From Agapanthus africanus (Eukaryota > Streptophyta > Magnoliopsida > Asparagales > Amaryllidaceae), in NCBI GenBank assembly GCA_030015575.1, contig CM057340.1, positions 754,361,632 through 754,425,631 of the forward strand: a stretch of DNA of 64,000 nucleotides, written 5' to 3'. Below are positions 1 to 8,405 of this stretch, in pieces; position 1 is the stretch's first letter, and each line of letters begins with the position of its first letter. Under the pieces are notes generated by a model, which did not search any database, was not told where the DNA came from, and saw only the letters and a list, made by a program, of their open reading frames with translations. The translations under genes were made by a program, and so were the position numbers.

Positions 1-757
1 TTCCGAAGGGCGGAGCATGATTCCAAGGATCGGAGCATCATTCCGATGAGCGGAGCATGATTCCAAGGATCGGAGCATCATTCCAATGAGCGGAGCATGA
101 TTCCAGGATTCGGAGCATCATTCCGAAGGGCGGAGCATGATTCCAGGGATCGGAGCATGATTCCAGAGTTCGGAGCATCTTTCCGAAGAGCGGAGCATAG
201 TTCCAGAGATATCGGAGCATCATTCCGAAGAGCGGAGCATAATTCCAGGATCGGAGCATCATTCCGAAGGGCGGAGCATGATTCCAGAGATCGGAGCATC
301 TTTCCGAAGGGCGGAGCATGATTCCAAGGATCGGAGCATCATTCCGATGAGCGGAGCATGATTCCAAGGATCGGAGCATCATTCCGATGAGCGGAGCATG
401 ATTCCAAGGATCGGAGCATCATTCCGATGAGCGGAGCATGATTCCAAGGATCGGAGCATCATTCCAATGAGCGGAGCATGATTCCAGGATTCGGAGCATC
501 ATTCCGATGGGCGGAGCATTATTCCAGGGTTCGGAGCGTCGTTCCGAAGAGCGGAGCATAATTCCAGGATTCGGAGCATCATTCCGAAGGGCGGAGCATG
601 ATTCCAGGGATCGGAGCATGATTCCAGAGTTCGGAGCATCTTTCCGAAGAGCGGAGCATAGTTCCAGAGATATCGGAGCATCATTCCGAAGAGCGGAGCA
701 TAATTCCAGGATCGGAGCATCATTCCGAAGGGCGGAGCATGATTCCAGAGATCGGGA
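1..757. repeat. 20-bp minisatellite with 461-bp higher-order period
   Basis: About 37 head-to-tail copies of a 20-bp unit of the form ATTCCRARGRNCGGAGCATS, mostly alternating in pairs (40-bp dimers) that differ in the last base and in the GGG/GAT centre. The block at 121-290 is repeated almost exactly at 582-757, which gives a higher-order offset of 461 bp. The array begins at or before the window edge. The unit has no stop in several frames, so long repetitive reading frames on both strands are a by-product and not genes. It lies on the 3' side of the minus-strand gag at 1724-3964, where Tat-type elements often carry tandem repeats; membership of that element is an inference. Confidence 0.9.
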
Positions 758-760
758 TTG

Positions 761-1440
761 TTTTACGCCCGTGGATTGTATACGGTTTTGCAGGATGTAT
801 GATCCAGACCGTAGGGCCAGAAACATTTCAGGACTTCGTTGGCGTCTGCATCGCTGCACTGGAATATGGTACCAGGAGCGACTCATCATCCGCCGTTGGT
901 ATAAGATTTGGAATTTGGTTGGCGTCTGCATCGCTGCACTGGAATATGGTACCAGGAGCGACTCATCATTCGCCACTTGGGGATTGGGGAGCGATGGCTT
1001 AGGAGACAGGTTTGGATCCCTATCACCTAAGACTTTTCAATTTTATGGGCCGTGAGGGTCCCATAAAAGCATTTTCTCCCTACGAGTCGTAAGGATCCCG
1101 CAGGTGTATTTTCTCCTTAAGAGTCGTGAGGACTCCTAAGTGTGTTTTTCCTTGGTGAGTCGTAAGGATCTCACGAAGGTTTGTTCTCCTCATGCATCGT
1201 GAGGACACATGAGTGGGTCTTTCCAATGAAGCATAATTCCAAAGGCGGAGACCAGCCACGTAACTGGTGGTTGCGGTGGGGCATGGGTATGCTGAGAATT
1301 ATTTGAGCCCGTGGATTGTATACGGTAGTCAATTTGGGGACTGGCCGTAGGGCTGAAAGAATTTTGGGAATTTGAATTTTTGTTGGCGTCTGCATCGTTA
1401 CACTGGAATATGGTACCAGGAGCGACTCATCATTCGCCGT
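761..1440. repeat. Dispersed direct repeats (about 54 bp, three copies)
   Basis: A segment beginning TTGGCGTCTGCATCG and running through a GGTACC site to GACTCATCAT occurs at 839-889, 919-969 and about 1383-1433. The first two are 80 bp apart. A second marker, GTGGATTGTATACGG, occurs at 770 and 1307, so the stretch 760-980 appears to be partly copied at 1300-1440. No coding signature is visible. It is most simply part of the repeat-rich 3' region of the minus-strand Tat-type element, left over from unequal recombination or template switching. Confidence 0.75.
1061..1221. repeat. Four diverged tandem units of about 37 bp
   Basis: Units built on GAGTCGTRAGGAT/ACT...TTTTCTCC follow one another: CTACGAGTCGTAAGGATCC, TTAAGAGTCGTGAGGACTCC, TTGGTGAGTCGTAAGGATC and TCATGCATCGTGAGGACAC, each followed by a T-rich TTTCTCC/TTTTTCC tail. 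It is a separate tandem family from the 20-bp minisatellite. Confidence 0.75.
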
Positions 1441-1723
1441 TGTTTTTTTTGTTTTGTTTTGTTTTTTTTTTTTGTTTTTTTTTTTTTACCGCGATTGCTC
1501 TACCATTTCAGCTTTTCTTATCGCGAAGGTCGCGATTGCCCTATCATTTCGGCTATTTATTCGCGGTTGCCCCATCATTTCGGCTTTATTTTTTATTTTT
1601 ATTTTTACTCGCTGATTTTTATTGCGAGTTGCCCTATCATTTCGGCTTTTCTTTATTTTTCTTTTATTTACACATTTTTTTTACATTCCCAGTTTAACGA
1701 CTTAGAGGTCGATTGTTCCCAGT
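1441..1723. repeat. T-rich tract and short repeats just 3' of gag
   Basis: A nearly pure T tract (1441-1488; A tract on the minus strand) is followed by four spaced copies of GCGATTGCCCTATCATTTCG-like sequence (about 1497, 1529, 1561 and 1627) and by two copies of a 31-bp unit containing CCAGTTTAAYGAC (1687 and 1718). This lies directly downstream of the minus-strand gag stop. No protease or polymerase coding is present where an autonomous element would have it. Confidence 0.7.
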
Positions 1724-3964
1724 TTAATGACGTGGTGGTCGACTGTTTTCAGAGAAAGGCATATGTCTGAGAGAATCCGTTTCACGAAGAACTTCAGTCT
1801 CCGTTTGTATGAAATTGGCGGTCGCGTCTTGACTGTTTACTAACACGCCTTTGGACAGTTCTATCTCTCCTGCCTTATATTGCTTTTCGACCCAATCTTT
1901 GAAGACGAAGCAGTCCTCAATGGCATGGCCTATCACTCTGTGATAGGGGCAGTATTTGGGGTCGTCGGTCCTATTCGCTTCCTGCGGTCTTTTTGACTCT
2001 GGCAGTTGTAGACCGTTCTTCAGGGCGTCTTTGAATATTTTACGGATTTTGTCCCTTCTGAAGGAATAGACCTTATCCAGCTTCTCTTTCAGTGGAGATT
2101 CTCCTCCCTCTCCGAACACTGGCTTCCGAGGCTGGTTAGCGCTAGGCCCGCTCACCCCTTGCTTATTTCGGTTAGCCGAAGTGTTGAAAGATTCAGAATC
2201 ATCGGAATTTCCGCCTTTGCGATTATCGTCCTTTCGGTTTTTCCAGGACCTATTGTTATTTTGGGAATCCGAGGAGGACTCCTGCTTTGAGCGCTCCAGC
2301 ATTTGAACTTTCCTGGTCAGCTCTTGGAATGTTTTGAGACCCGTGGTGCATAGAAACGGGGTCATCCAATTGTTGAGATTTCCGACGAGGAGACTGACAG
2401 ATTGGTCCTGCTCTATCAGCGGTTCACATTTGACAGAGAGATTGCGCCATCGGGTTATAAAATCCGTGCAGCTTTCGTTGTTCTTGGGCTTGGTCCTTAC
2501 GAGCTCGGCAATGGTGATCTTATCGCTGACGCTCATGAATCTTTGTCGAAACAAAGACTCCATTTGGACGAAAGTAGCAACGGAGCCATCCGGTAGGCTC
2601 GCGTACCAGTCGAAAGCAACATCGGTCAAGCTATTAACGAACTGGCGGAGGAGAAGCGCATCATTGCCCCCAGTATTCCCGCAAGAGGCTTTGAATTGGG
2701 CGATGTGCTGATTCGCATTTCCCATCCCATCGAATCTTCCGAATTTGGGGATGACATAGCCGCTAGGAAATTCTACCAGATCATACTGAGCAGGATATGG
2801 TCTCCCACTACTGCTGATATCTTTTTGCGCTTCGGCTTCGGCTACCAAGGTTTTGACTTTGTTGGCAACCAAATCCATGATTTGATCTTGAGTTAGCGGG
2901 CTACTGTCATCGGTAGCCAAGAGATTTGCTGAGATAGGATGCGACTGATTTTCATGCGGTCCGCCCACTTTTGGATTTGAGGGAACGGGCGTCGGCTGTC
3001 TCGGGACACCATTTTCTGGTCCATGAGCTGAGCCCTGTGCTTGATTGGGCGGCTGAGGGGCAAGTTGGGCCGTAAGCCGTAAGACGACATTTGTCAAGTC
3101 GTCGATCTTTGAGTAGAGCTTGGCCATCTCCTTATCTTTGCTTCTGAGCTGTTTTCGGAGCTCTTGGAGAAGTTGCTGCTCTGCGGTCTTAGGACGGAAA
3201 GTTGGCTCATCTTCGCTTTCCGAGCCTGACTCCTCATGAATTGAGGGCTCTCTCTGCCTATCAGCCTCATCGAGAGGGTTTTCATCATCCAGCGGAGGCG
3301 GCTGTTCTTGGGAAGTGGCAACCACATTCAAGCCAGATTGGATTTGAGATGTGGTGGCCCCGTCCTTGCTCTTGCTGCGCGTGCCCACCACGTAGACAGT
3401 GTGGATAACACATTCAGCCATCCCCTCATCTTTGGCGGGGTAACCCTGTTCTTCGAACCTCATGAGGTTTATCCTGGCAGTAGCCCTAGCCCTTTTATTG
3501 GCTCTATATCTGAGCCTTTTCTCCTTCAGCTTCTCGATTTTGAAGGCTTGGAGGGCATCTGCTACCCGGGAAGCCATTGTGAGTTGATCAGAGGGGAGCT
3601 TAGAGGAGACACCCGATCGAGCAGTGGTCAAGGGCACCGCTGGAGCTTGCTCGGGATGCGTTGTAGCTTTATTGGTGTTGATGGCCTTGCCCCCAGCTGG
3701 GGCCAAGGAAATTCGTTCAGACACCGACTTGCGTTTAGGTTGGGGCGCCGTTGAGATCACTACATTTGGTCTCCTGCCTTTCGAGACCGGTTTGTCTGCC
3801 ACCGGGGCTTGAGGAGCTGGGATGGCGCCAACTGGCATGAACATAATAGAGCCGAATGATAGCAGCGGCTCCTCCCATTGTCGCCCGAGACTGGCCGGAA
3901 GGACCGTCCTAGAGTCTATCCTCATCGTGTAGGAGACAGGAGCTGAGTTCATCATCGAAGACAT
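1724..3964 (-). CDS. Gag polyprotein of a Tat-type Ty3/gypsy retrotransposon (intact, 746 aa)
   Basis: Uninterrupted 746-codon frame and the only long intact gene in the window. The N-terminal third is basic and low in complexity (KEKRLRYRANKRARATAR), then comes an acidic stretch (SGSESEDE) and a predicted coiled coil around residues 265-305. The retrotransposon gag core lies at about residues 395-560 (YVIPKFGRFDG, FDWYASLP, FRQRFMS). The C-terminus carries a zinc-knuckle-like CPYHRVIGHAIEDC (C-x2-H-x4-H-x4-C) followed by FKDWVEKQY, at about 1910-1951. Gag forms the virus-like particle and binds element RNA in the cytoplasm. The start at 3964 is the first ATG about 120 bp inside the primer site. 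No protease, RT or integrase follows within the 1.7 kb to the window edge, so the element looks non-autonomous or has pol displaced beyond the window. Confidence 0.93.
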   Translation of the reverse strand: MSSMMNSAPVSYTMRIDSRTVLPASLGRQWEEPLLSFGSIMFMPVGAIPAPQAPVADKPVSKGRRPNVVISTAPQPKRKSVSERISLAPAGGKAINTNKATTHPEQAPAVPLTTARSGVSSKLPSDQLTMASRVADALQAFKIEKLKEKRLRYRANKRARATARINLMRFEEQGYPAKDEGMAECVIHTVYVVGTRSKSKDGATTSQIQSGLNVVATSQEQPPPLDDENPLDEADRQREPSIHEESGSESEDEPTFRPKTAEQQLLQELRKQLRSKDKEMAKLYSKIDDLTNVVLRLTAQLAPQPPNQAQGSAHGPENGVPRQPTPVPSNPKVGGPHENQSHPISANLLATDDSSPLTQDQIMDLVANKVKTLVAEAEAQKDISSSGRPYPAQYDLVEFPSGYVIPKFGRFDGMGNANQHIAQFKASCGNTGGNDALLLRQFVNSLTDVAFDWYASLPDGSVATFVQMESLFRQRFMSVSDKITIAELVRTKPKNNESCTDFITRWRNLSVKCEPLIEQDQSVSLLVGNLNNWMTPFLCTTGLKTFQELTRKVQMLERSKQESSSDSQNNNRSWKNRKDDNRKGGNSDDSESFNTSANRNKQGVSGPSANQPRKPVFGEGGESPLKEKLDKVYSFRRDKIRKIFKDALKNGLQLPESKRPQEANRTDDPKYCPYHRVIGHAIEDCFVFKDWVEKQYKAGEIELSKGVLVNSQDATANFIQTETEVLRETDSLRHMPFSENSRPPRH

Positions 3965-4083
3965 CGTCTGAAGGTGATTGTTTGAAAATCTGCATGAAAG
4001 AGAATTATTTTAGTATAAATATATACATGTAAATTGATTGAGTTCGCATGAACGCTTAACCCGAAAATATGGGAGGAGAGATA

Positions 4084-4102
4084 GGTCCCACCGGGCGTGC
4101 CA
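4084..4102 (-). promoter_or_regulatory. Primer binding site of the left Tat-type element
   Basis: On the minus strand TGGCACGCCCGGTGGGACC starts five bases (GATTC) inside the LTR end. The same layout and nearly the same sequence follow the Tat2 LTR at 50471-50489, which supports its use as a tRNA primer site. I did not identify the tRNA. Sequence 3965-4083 is the gag leader. Confidence 0.85.
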
Positions 4103-4127
4103 GAATCTGTAGGGTGTTTTTCGTCAC

Positions 4128-4495
4128 CCCATTGAGATGGGAATACGCGCGCGCTTGTCAGGCGCACTACAGATTCCCCCGGCCTAGGGTAGGCCGGGGT
4201 TTATTGATTGTGGGGATCCGAATCTCCGGCAGCCGCGGACTAAGCTGCCGTTAATTACCCCTCGCCTTTGGGGCGAGGGAACCTCCGATTAACGGGTTAA
4301 ACTGGTCATGCGAACTCAATGTGCAGTGTACGTGTGTTGTGTTTTGAAAGGGGGGTTTTGGATATATCGGGAGCCACGCAGAGTTTTTACGGGGGTCCCG
4401 CTACCCGGATAGCGGGTTGGGGGTCAAGGGGGCTAGCAGCCCCCTTGCGGGGTGCGGGGCAGCGCCCCGTTAGAAATTTTTTTCTAACAGGGACA
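4128..4495 (-). other. Chain of perfect hairpins in the LTR U5 region
   Basis: Consecutive perfect stems: 4128-4132/4137-4141 (CCCAT), 4177-4186/4190-4199 (CCCCGGCCTA, 10 bp), 4227-4233/4244-4250 (CGGCAGC), 4259-4266/4272-4279 (CCCTCGCC), then CCCGCTA/TAGCGGG near 4398-4415, CAAGGGGGCT/AGCCCCCTTG near 4427-4449 and TTAGAAA/TTTCTAA near 4470-4488. All lie downstream of the putative TATA box and would be in the element's RNA leader. A longer inverted repeat (4037-4063 with 4293-4320) encloses the primer site and the first four stems. Confidence 0.8.
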
Positions 4496-4649
4496 GTGTC
4501 GCGGAGTATGTGTATGTGTACATTTATATACATATGTATATATATACATGTAAATATAAGTAAAGGGGAAAAAGACATCCAAAGGATGCGTGGGGCCAGC
4601 ATCTAGAGCGCTGTGCGCTAAGGTGCTGTGCGCTCAGGCGCGCGCGCGC

Positions 4650-5053
4650 CACGTGTCGGCATGTGGGCGTTTTGCGCAAGAGCGCTGCGCGCAGGTGCGC
4701 AAGCGAGCGCGCGCCACGTGTCGGCACGCGGGCGCTTTGCGCACTTGCGCAAGCGCGCCACGTGTCGTCACGCGGGCGCTTTGCGCACTTGCGCAAGCGC
4801 GCCACGTGTCGTCACGCGGGCGCTTTGCGCACTTGCGCAAGCGCGCAGGTGCGCAAGTGCGCGCGCCACGTGTCGGCACGCGGGCGCTTTGCGCAAGAGC
4901 GCTGCGCGCAGGTGCGCAAGCGCGCGCGCGCCACGTGTCGGCACGCGGGCGCTTTGCGCAATTGCGCAAGCGCGCCACGTGTCGTCACGCGGGCGCTTTG
5001 CGCACTTGCGCAAGCGCGCAGGTGCGCAAGCGCGCGCCACGTGTCGGCACGTG
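4650..5053. repeat. GC-rich G-box array in the left Tat-type LTR (8 paired sites)
   Basis: Tandem units of about 43-65 bp contain CCACGTGTCGGCACGCGGGC followed by GCGCTTTGCGCAC/GCGCAAGCGC. ACGTG starts at 4651, 4716, 4760, 4804, 4868, 4933, 4977 and 5039, each followed exactly 10 bp later by ACGCG, ATGTG or ACGTG. The block is organised in two higher-order copies about 216 bp apart. ACGTGTC is the known core of bZIP/ABA-type elements; binding here is inferred. Long open frames in all six phases come from the GC-rich repeat and are not genes. Confidence 0.85.
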
Positions 5054-5464
5054 GGCGCTTTGCGCACTTGCGCTGCGCGCCAGAGAGGACAAGAGGCTTT
5101 TAGCCTAAAAAGATTTCTCTGAAGAGAGATCAAAGAGGAGTTGGACTCCTGAGTGTTTTTTTTCTTCTTTCTTGGGGGTTTAGTGAAAGATGTTCTTCTT
5201 CTTCCTCCTCTGTTGGCTGGATCTTGATGATCAAGAGATGTGAGATCTAAAAATCTCTCCTTTCTGAGATCTAATGGTAGATCCAAGTTCCCCTTTGTGG
5301 GTTTTGTGGTGAAAGACTTCTTAGTTTTTGAAAAGAAAGAGTAAAACTCTTGATTTAATTCAAAAGAAATTAGAAGGTTTAGAACCTTGGAGAAGGAGCA
5401 GGAGGCACAAAGAACCCTAATTTTTGGGGGAATGAAAAGTTGTTCTTTTATTCATCATCATGTT

Positions 5465-5477
5465 GCCTTATATAGGC
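5465..5477 (-). promoter_or_regulatory. TATA box of the left Tat-type LTR
   Basis: The minus strand reads GCCTATATAAGGC, a TATA box centred in a small inverted repeat (GCCT/AGGC), about 330 bp inside the LTR start, as expected for the U3/R boundary. An AATAAA motif follows about 20 bp downstream. Confidence 0.6.
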
Positions 5478-5806
5478 TTACACATTTACATATAGCCCCT
5501 TGGGCTTTGCAAAAAATGGTATTTTGGCCATCCCATGGCTCATGTGCCATTTCATTTTTGCACATAAGCCATGGGCTTACAAAATATTGGCTTTTATGCC
5601 CATTTTGTTTACATTCATGCATGAAAAAATTACATAAAAATTATTTATTACATGATTTCATTTTTTTGGCATGGGGAGGGTCGGCCGCTTCATGTTTCGG
5701 ACTCGACCTGGGCATGGGCCCACTTGACCTGGGCTTGGGCCCACCTGGCTTGGGGTTGACCTTGACTTTGACTCGGTCAACCGGGGTGTAAATTTTTACC
5801 CCAACA

Positions 5807-6982
5807 GACTCATCAAGCAAAACTGGTTCATCCTCAAAAATATTCTCAAAATTCTCCTCAATGTTAAGCCCATCCATGCATTTATCATCAATATCAAGAC
5901 GCATATGAAATTCGGGAAAAACAGTTAATGACTCGGGATAATGAATTGGAGATAAAAACTCATCCAAATCTGCGGGTTCATCATCCAAAATATCCCCAGC
6001 GTCGATATCCTCAATCAAGTGAAAATCAAATTTCTCGGACACCTCATCAACAGCATGGATTTCTATCAATTGTGGTTCTAGAGTGGAGGTGTAGAGGTCA
6101 AAAGGGTTGGGGTTGGTTTCACTTGACATGGTCCCTTCACAATCGGGTAAATCAAACACTACAAAGTCGCACAACTCATTAAACGTTCTATCTTTAACCG
6201 GTAAATCCTTTAGGACACTAGATAGACATTCAAAACCGGAGTTGTGGGATTCAATTTGGAATGGGTAGGTTTGATTTGGAAGGGTGTATAGCTCACTCTC
6301 TCCACTCAAATTCTCAGCTTGCCCTACCGCCTCATCATACATTGGAAAATGTGGAGCTAATTGGAAACTAGCTACCGGGTCACTAGATTGTATGAGGGCG
6401 GCCATGGACGCATTCAAATCCATCATCTATTGGTACGACGCTATCTGGAAGTCTTCTAACGACTATTCCAGACTAGACATGGGTTGTGAAGGAGTTTCAG
6501 TAAAAAATTCAAAGTTGTTTGGATACTGGAAACTCCTAAATGGTTGTTCAGAAGCAATGTCTAGGGAAGGTGTACAAGTTGGGTAGGACTGGTAGGAATT
6601 GAATGGTTGGACAGGATGATGATCAACATCATGATATGAAGGTGAATGAAATTGTTGATCAAAAGAAGTTGCAGAGGTGAAAGGAGTGAAAGATTGGCTA
6701 CGAGATTGTTCAATACACTGAGCAATAGACATAGGTCTTGAAGTTACAACAGGACTCTCAAAAGGGGGTATCAACGTAAGAAGGTGGGGAAGGTTGAAAC
6801 GGTTGATAGAAAGTGGATTGCGGAGTCCAGTTGTTCGTCCTAGACGCGTCTATCCGATTTTTCAAAGAAAGTTTGTGCATGGATAGATCGTTCGAAGTTT
6901 GACCAAAGCAAGAGCCGTAAGAAGTAATGTTTGGTTGTGGATACCAAAGCTCGGCAAGAGTTTTTCTAGGTGGGGTACCCAT
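5807..6982 (-). pseudogene. Broken first ORF of an Athila-like retroelement
   Basis: Minus-strand coding starts at 6982 (protein begins MGTPPRKTLAELWYPQPN), shifts frame near 6765, runs into an in-frame TAG at 6463 and a second near 6430, and continues open from 6426 until it is cut by the Tat-type LTR at 5806. The last part is very acidic (EDIDAGDILDDEPADLDEF). No zinc knuckle, protease or RT is seen. Placement in an Athila-like element rests on the tRNA-Asp-type primer site at 8386-8403 and the opening KTLAEL, not on a clear domain. The rest of the gene lies beyond the inserted element, outside the window. Confidence 0.55.
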
Positions 6983-8385
6983 GACATGAATAGATGAAGA
7001 AGAAGAAGAAGAGAAAAGGAGGGGGAAAAGAAGGTGATTTTTTTTATTTTCTTTTTTTAGTTAATTATTAACAAAAGAATGAAATATACACACAAAAAGA
7101 ATCTTGGATAAAAAAAACAATCACGACACAGTACCACACACCTAATTGGTCTAGGATTCATCTAGATCAACTAGACCTACTCAAGAACTTGATTGTTGAA
7201 GTAAAACCGTGTCGAGAAACGGGCTCAAGATATACTGATCACGAGGCCAGGTAAGTGCAGAGATAAGGGGAGGTTTTCCGACGCTTTCGCGAAGGTCCTT
7301 AATTAGATAACCCTTTCTTTTTTGGTAGTTTCACCGTTAACACTTTCCTAAATACCCCGTAAACGATATACCGTTAAGTGGTGTTCTAAACACAGTTAAC
7401 TTCTCCCAGTGAGCGCGAAGTCCTTAAAGGCTTAAAGTCTAATTTCTTTTAAAATTTGTGTGGGTAAACGTTATGCTCAATTTCATGATTTGTGGGCCAC
7501 AGAAAAGGAGATGAAATCTTTTACCGTATGTTGTGGGGTTCGCTTGTCCTTAAGTCCGTATTACTGGATGCAATGCGCAATTCAATAGAAAAAATTATTC
7601 AAAGAATCAAACAATTGTTTTTTAAGTTAAGCACGGCACTGCAAAAAATACGGGTTAGTCAATTTTTGTCGTTTGAAAGCGAACTTGCAAAGAATCCTGC
7701 AAAGATATTATAGTGGATGCGTCGGATTTGAGAAGAAGGTGTTAGTAAAGTACGTACCAATAAGTTTTCGGGTTAAGAAACCCCCGTTGAAGTTAAATCT
7801 GAATAGCTTGGAAAGTTAGCTTGCGTGGGTCAAACTATCCGGATCTTTGGCACTGTACTTCGCAATCACCCAAACTTTGAATGTACACTTTGCTCCCACG
7901 ATCGCAGTTCGCAAATCCGTAAAAATCTACAAATGTCGAAAAACGTATTTTAGTGCGAAAAAGCGATATGAATGCCCAAATACCTGCACACTCAAAATTA
8001 TAAAAACAAGCAATAAAAATATGACAAAAATACAACAATGGAGCACAGAGGAAAGTTTTGGAGTAGATAGAGGTGAAGGGGCCGACGAGCTCATGTTTTA
8101 GGGGTATGTCGCCGGTCTGACTTTGGAGTTTGAGCTCCAAACTTCTTCTTCTGTCTCAGTGTTCCATTAGTGCCTCACTGATATTATTTATCTTTTTAGT
8201 TGAGATCCAGAGTGCTAGCAGGTAAGAAATCCAAAGAGCAAAAATGGTTAGCTTTGTTAGTTTTTGTTTGGGTTTTGAAATTTTGAAATTTTGAAATTTT
8301 TAGTTGTTTTTAAGAATAGGGTTAGATTTGTAAATGAGATGTACAGAGATTAACCCGAAATAGCAAGAATTAAAACGTTATCGTC
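6983..8385 (-). other. Long non-coding leader of the Athila-like element
   Basis: About 1.4 kb between the primer site and the first ATG of the broken ORF. It begins (minus strand) at GACGATAACG next to the primer site and ends in a purine/pyrimidine-biased block (GAAGAAGAAGAAGAAGAG on the plus strand at 6997-7014). Only short chance frames occur. I see no other feature. Confidence 0.5.
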
Positions 8386-8403
8386 TCCCTGGCAACAGCG
8401 CCA
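8386..8403 (-). promoter_or_regulatory. Athila-type primer binding site
   Basis: The minus strand reads TGGCGCTGTTGCCAGGGA. The known Athila/tRNA-Asp type site is TGGCGCCGTTGCCGGGGA, so two transitions separate them. It lies two bases inside a TG...CA LTR end at 8406. Confidence 0.75.
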
Positions 8404-8405
8404 TT

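Larger units (their letters stand above)
4108..5806 (-). mobile_element. 5' LTR of the left Tat-type element (1,699 bp)
   Basis: Read on the minus strand the LTR starts TGTTGGGGTAAAAATTTAC (5806) and ends CCCTACA (4108), with canonical TG...CA ends, and is followed by GATTC and the primer site. A TATA box lies at 5465-5477 and an AATAAA at about 5450, so about 1.3 kb of the LTR would be transcribed. This part holds a telo-box (AACCCTAA, 5413), the GC-rich G-box array at 4650-5053 and a chain of hairpins at 4128-4495. The right end abuts a reading frame of the Athila-like element and splits it, so this element is inserted there. The partner LTR and target-site duplication (GACTC expected) lie beyond the left edge. 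Confidence 0.88.

Noticed and set aside
38..976. Long open frames on both strands in the 20-bp repeat
   Set aside because: The repeat unit lacks stops in several phases; the proteins are pure repeats of the unit.
1441..1488. T tract as a retroposed poly(A) tail
   Set aside because: No LINE or SINE body or target duplication could be found; it sits inside the Tat-type repeat region.
2334..3754. Plus-strand frames opposite gag
   Set aside because: Shadows of the intact minus-strand gag.
4650..5053. CRISPR-like array (regular repeats and spacers)
   Set aside because: The sequence is plant DNA, units are palindromic G-box repeats with related spacers, and no cas genes occur.
4524..5286. Six overlapping frames rich in Ala-Arg-Cys in the G-box array
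   Set aside because: GC-rich repeats remain open in every frame; no start context or conservation.
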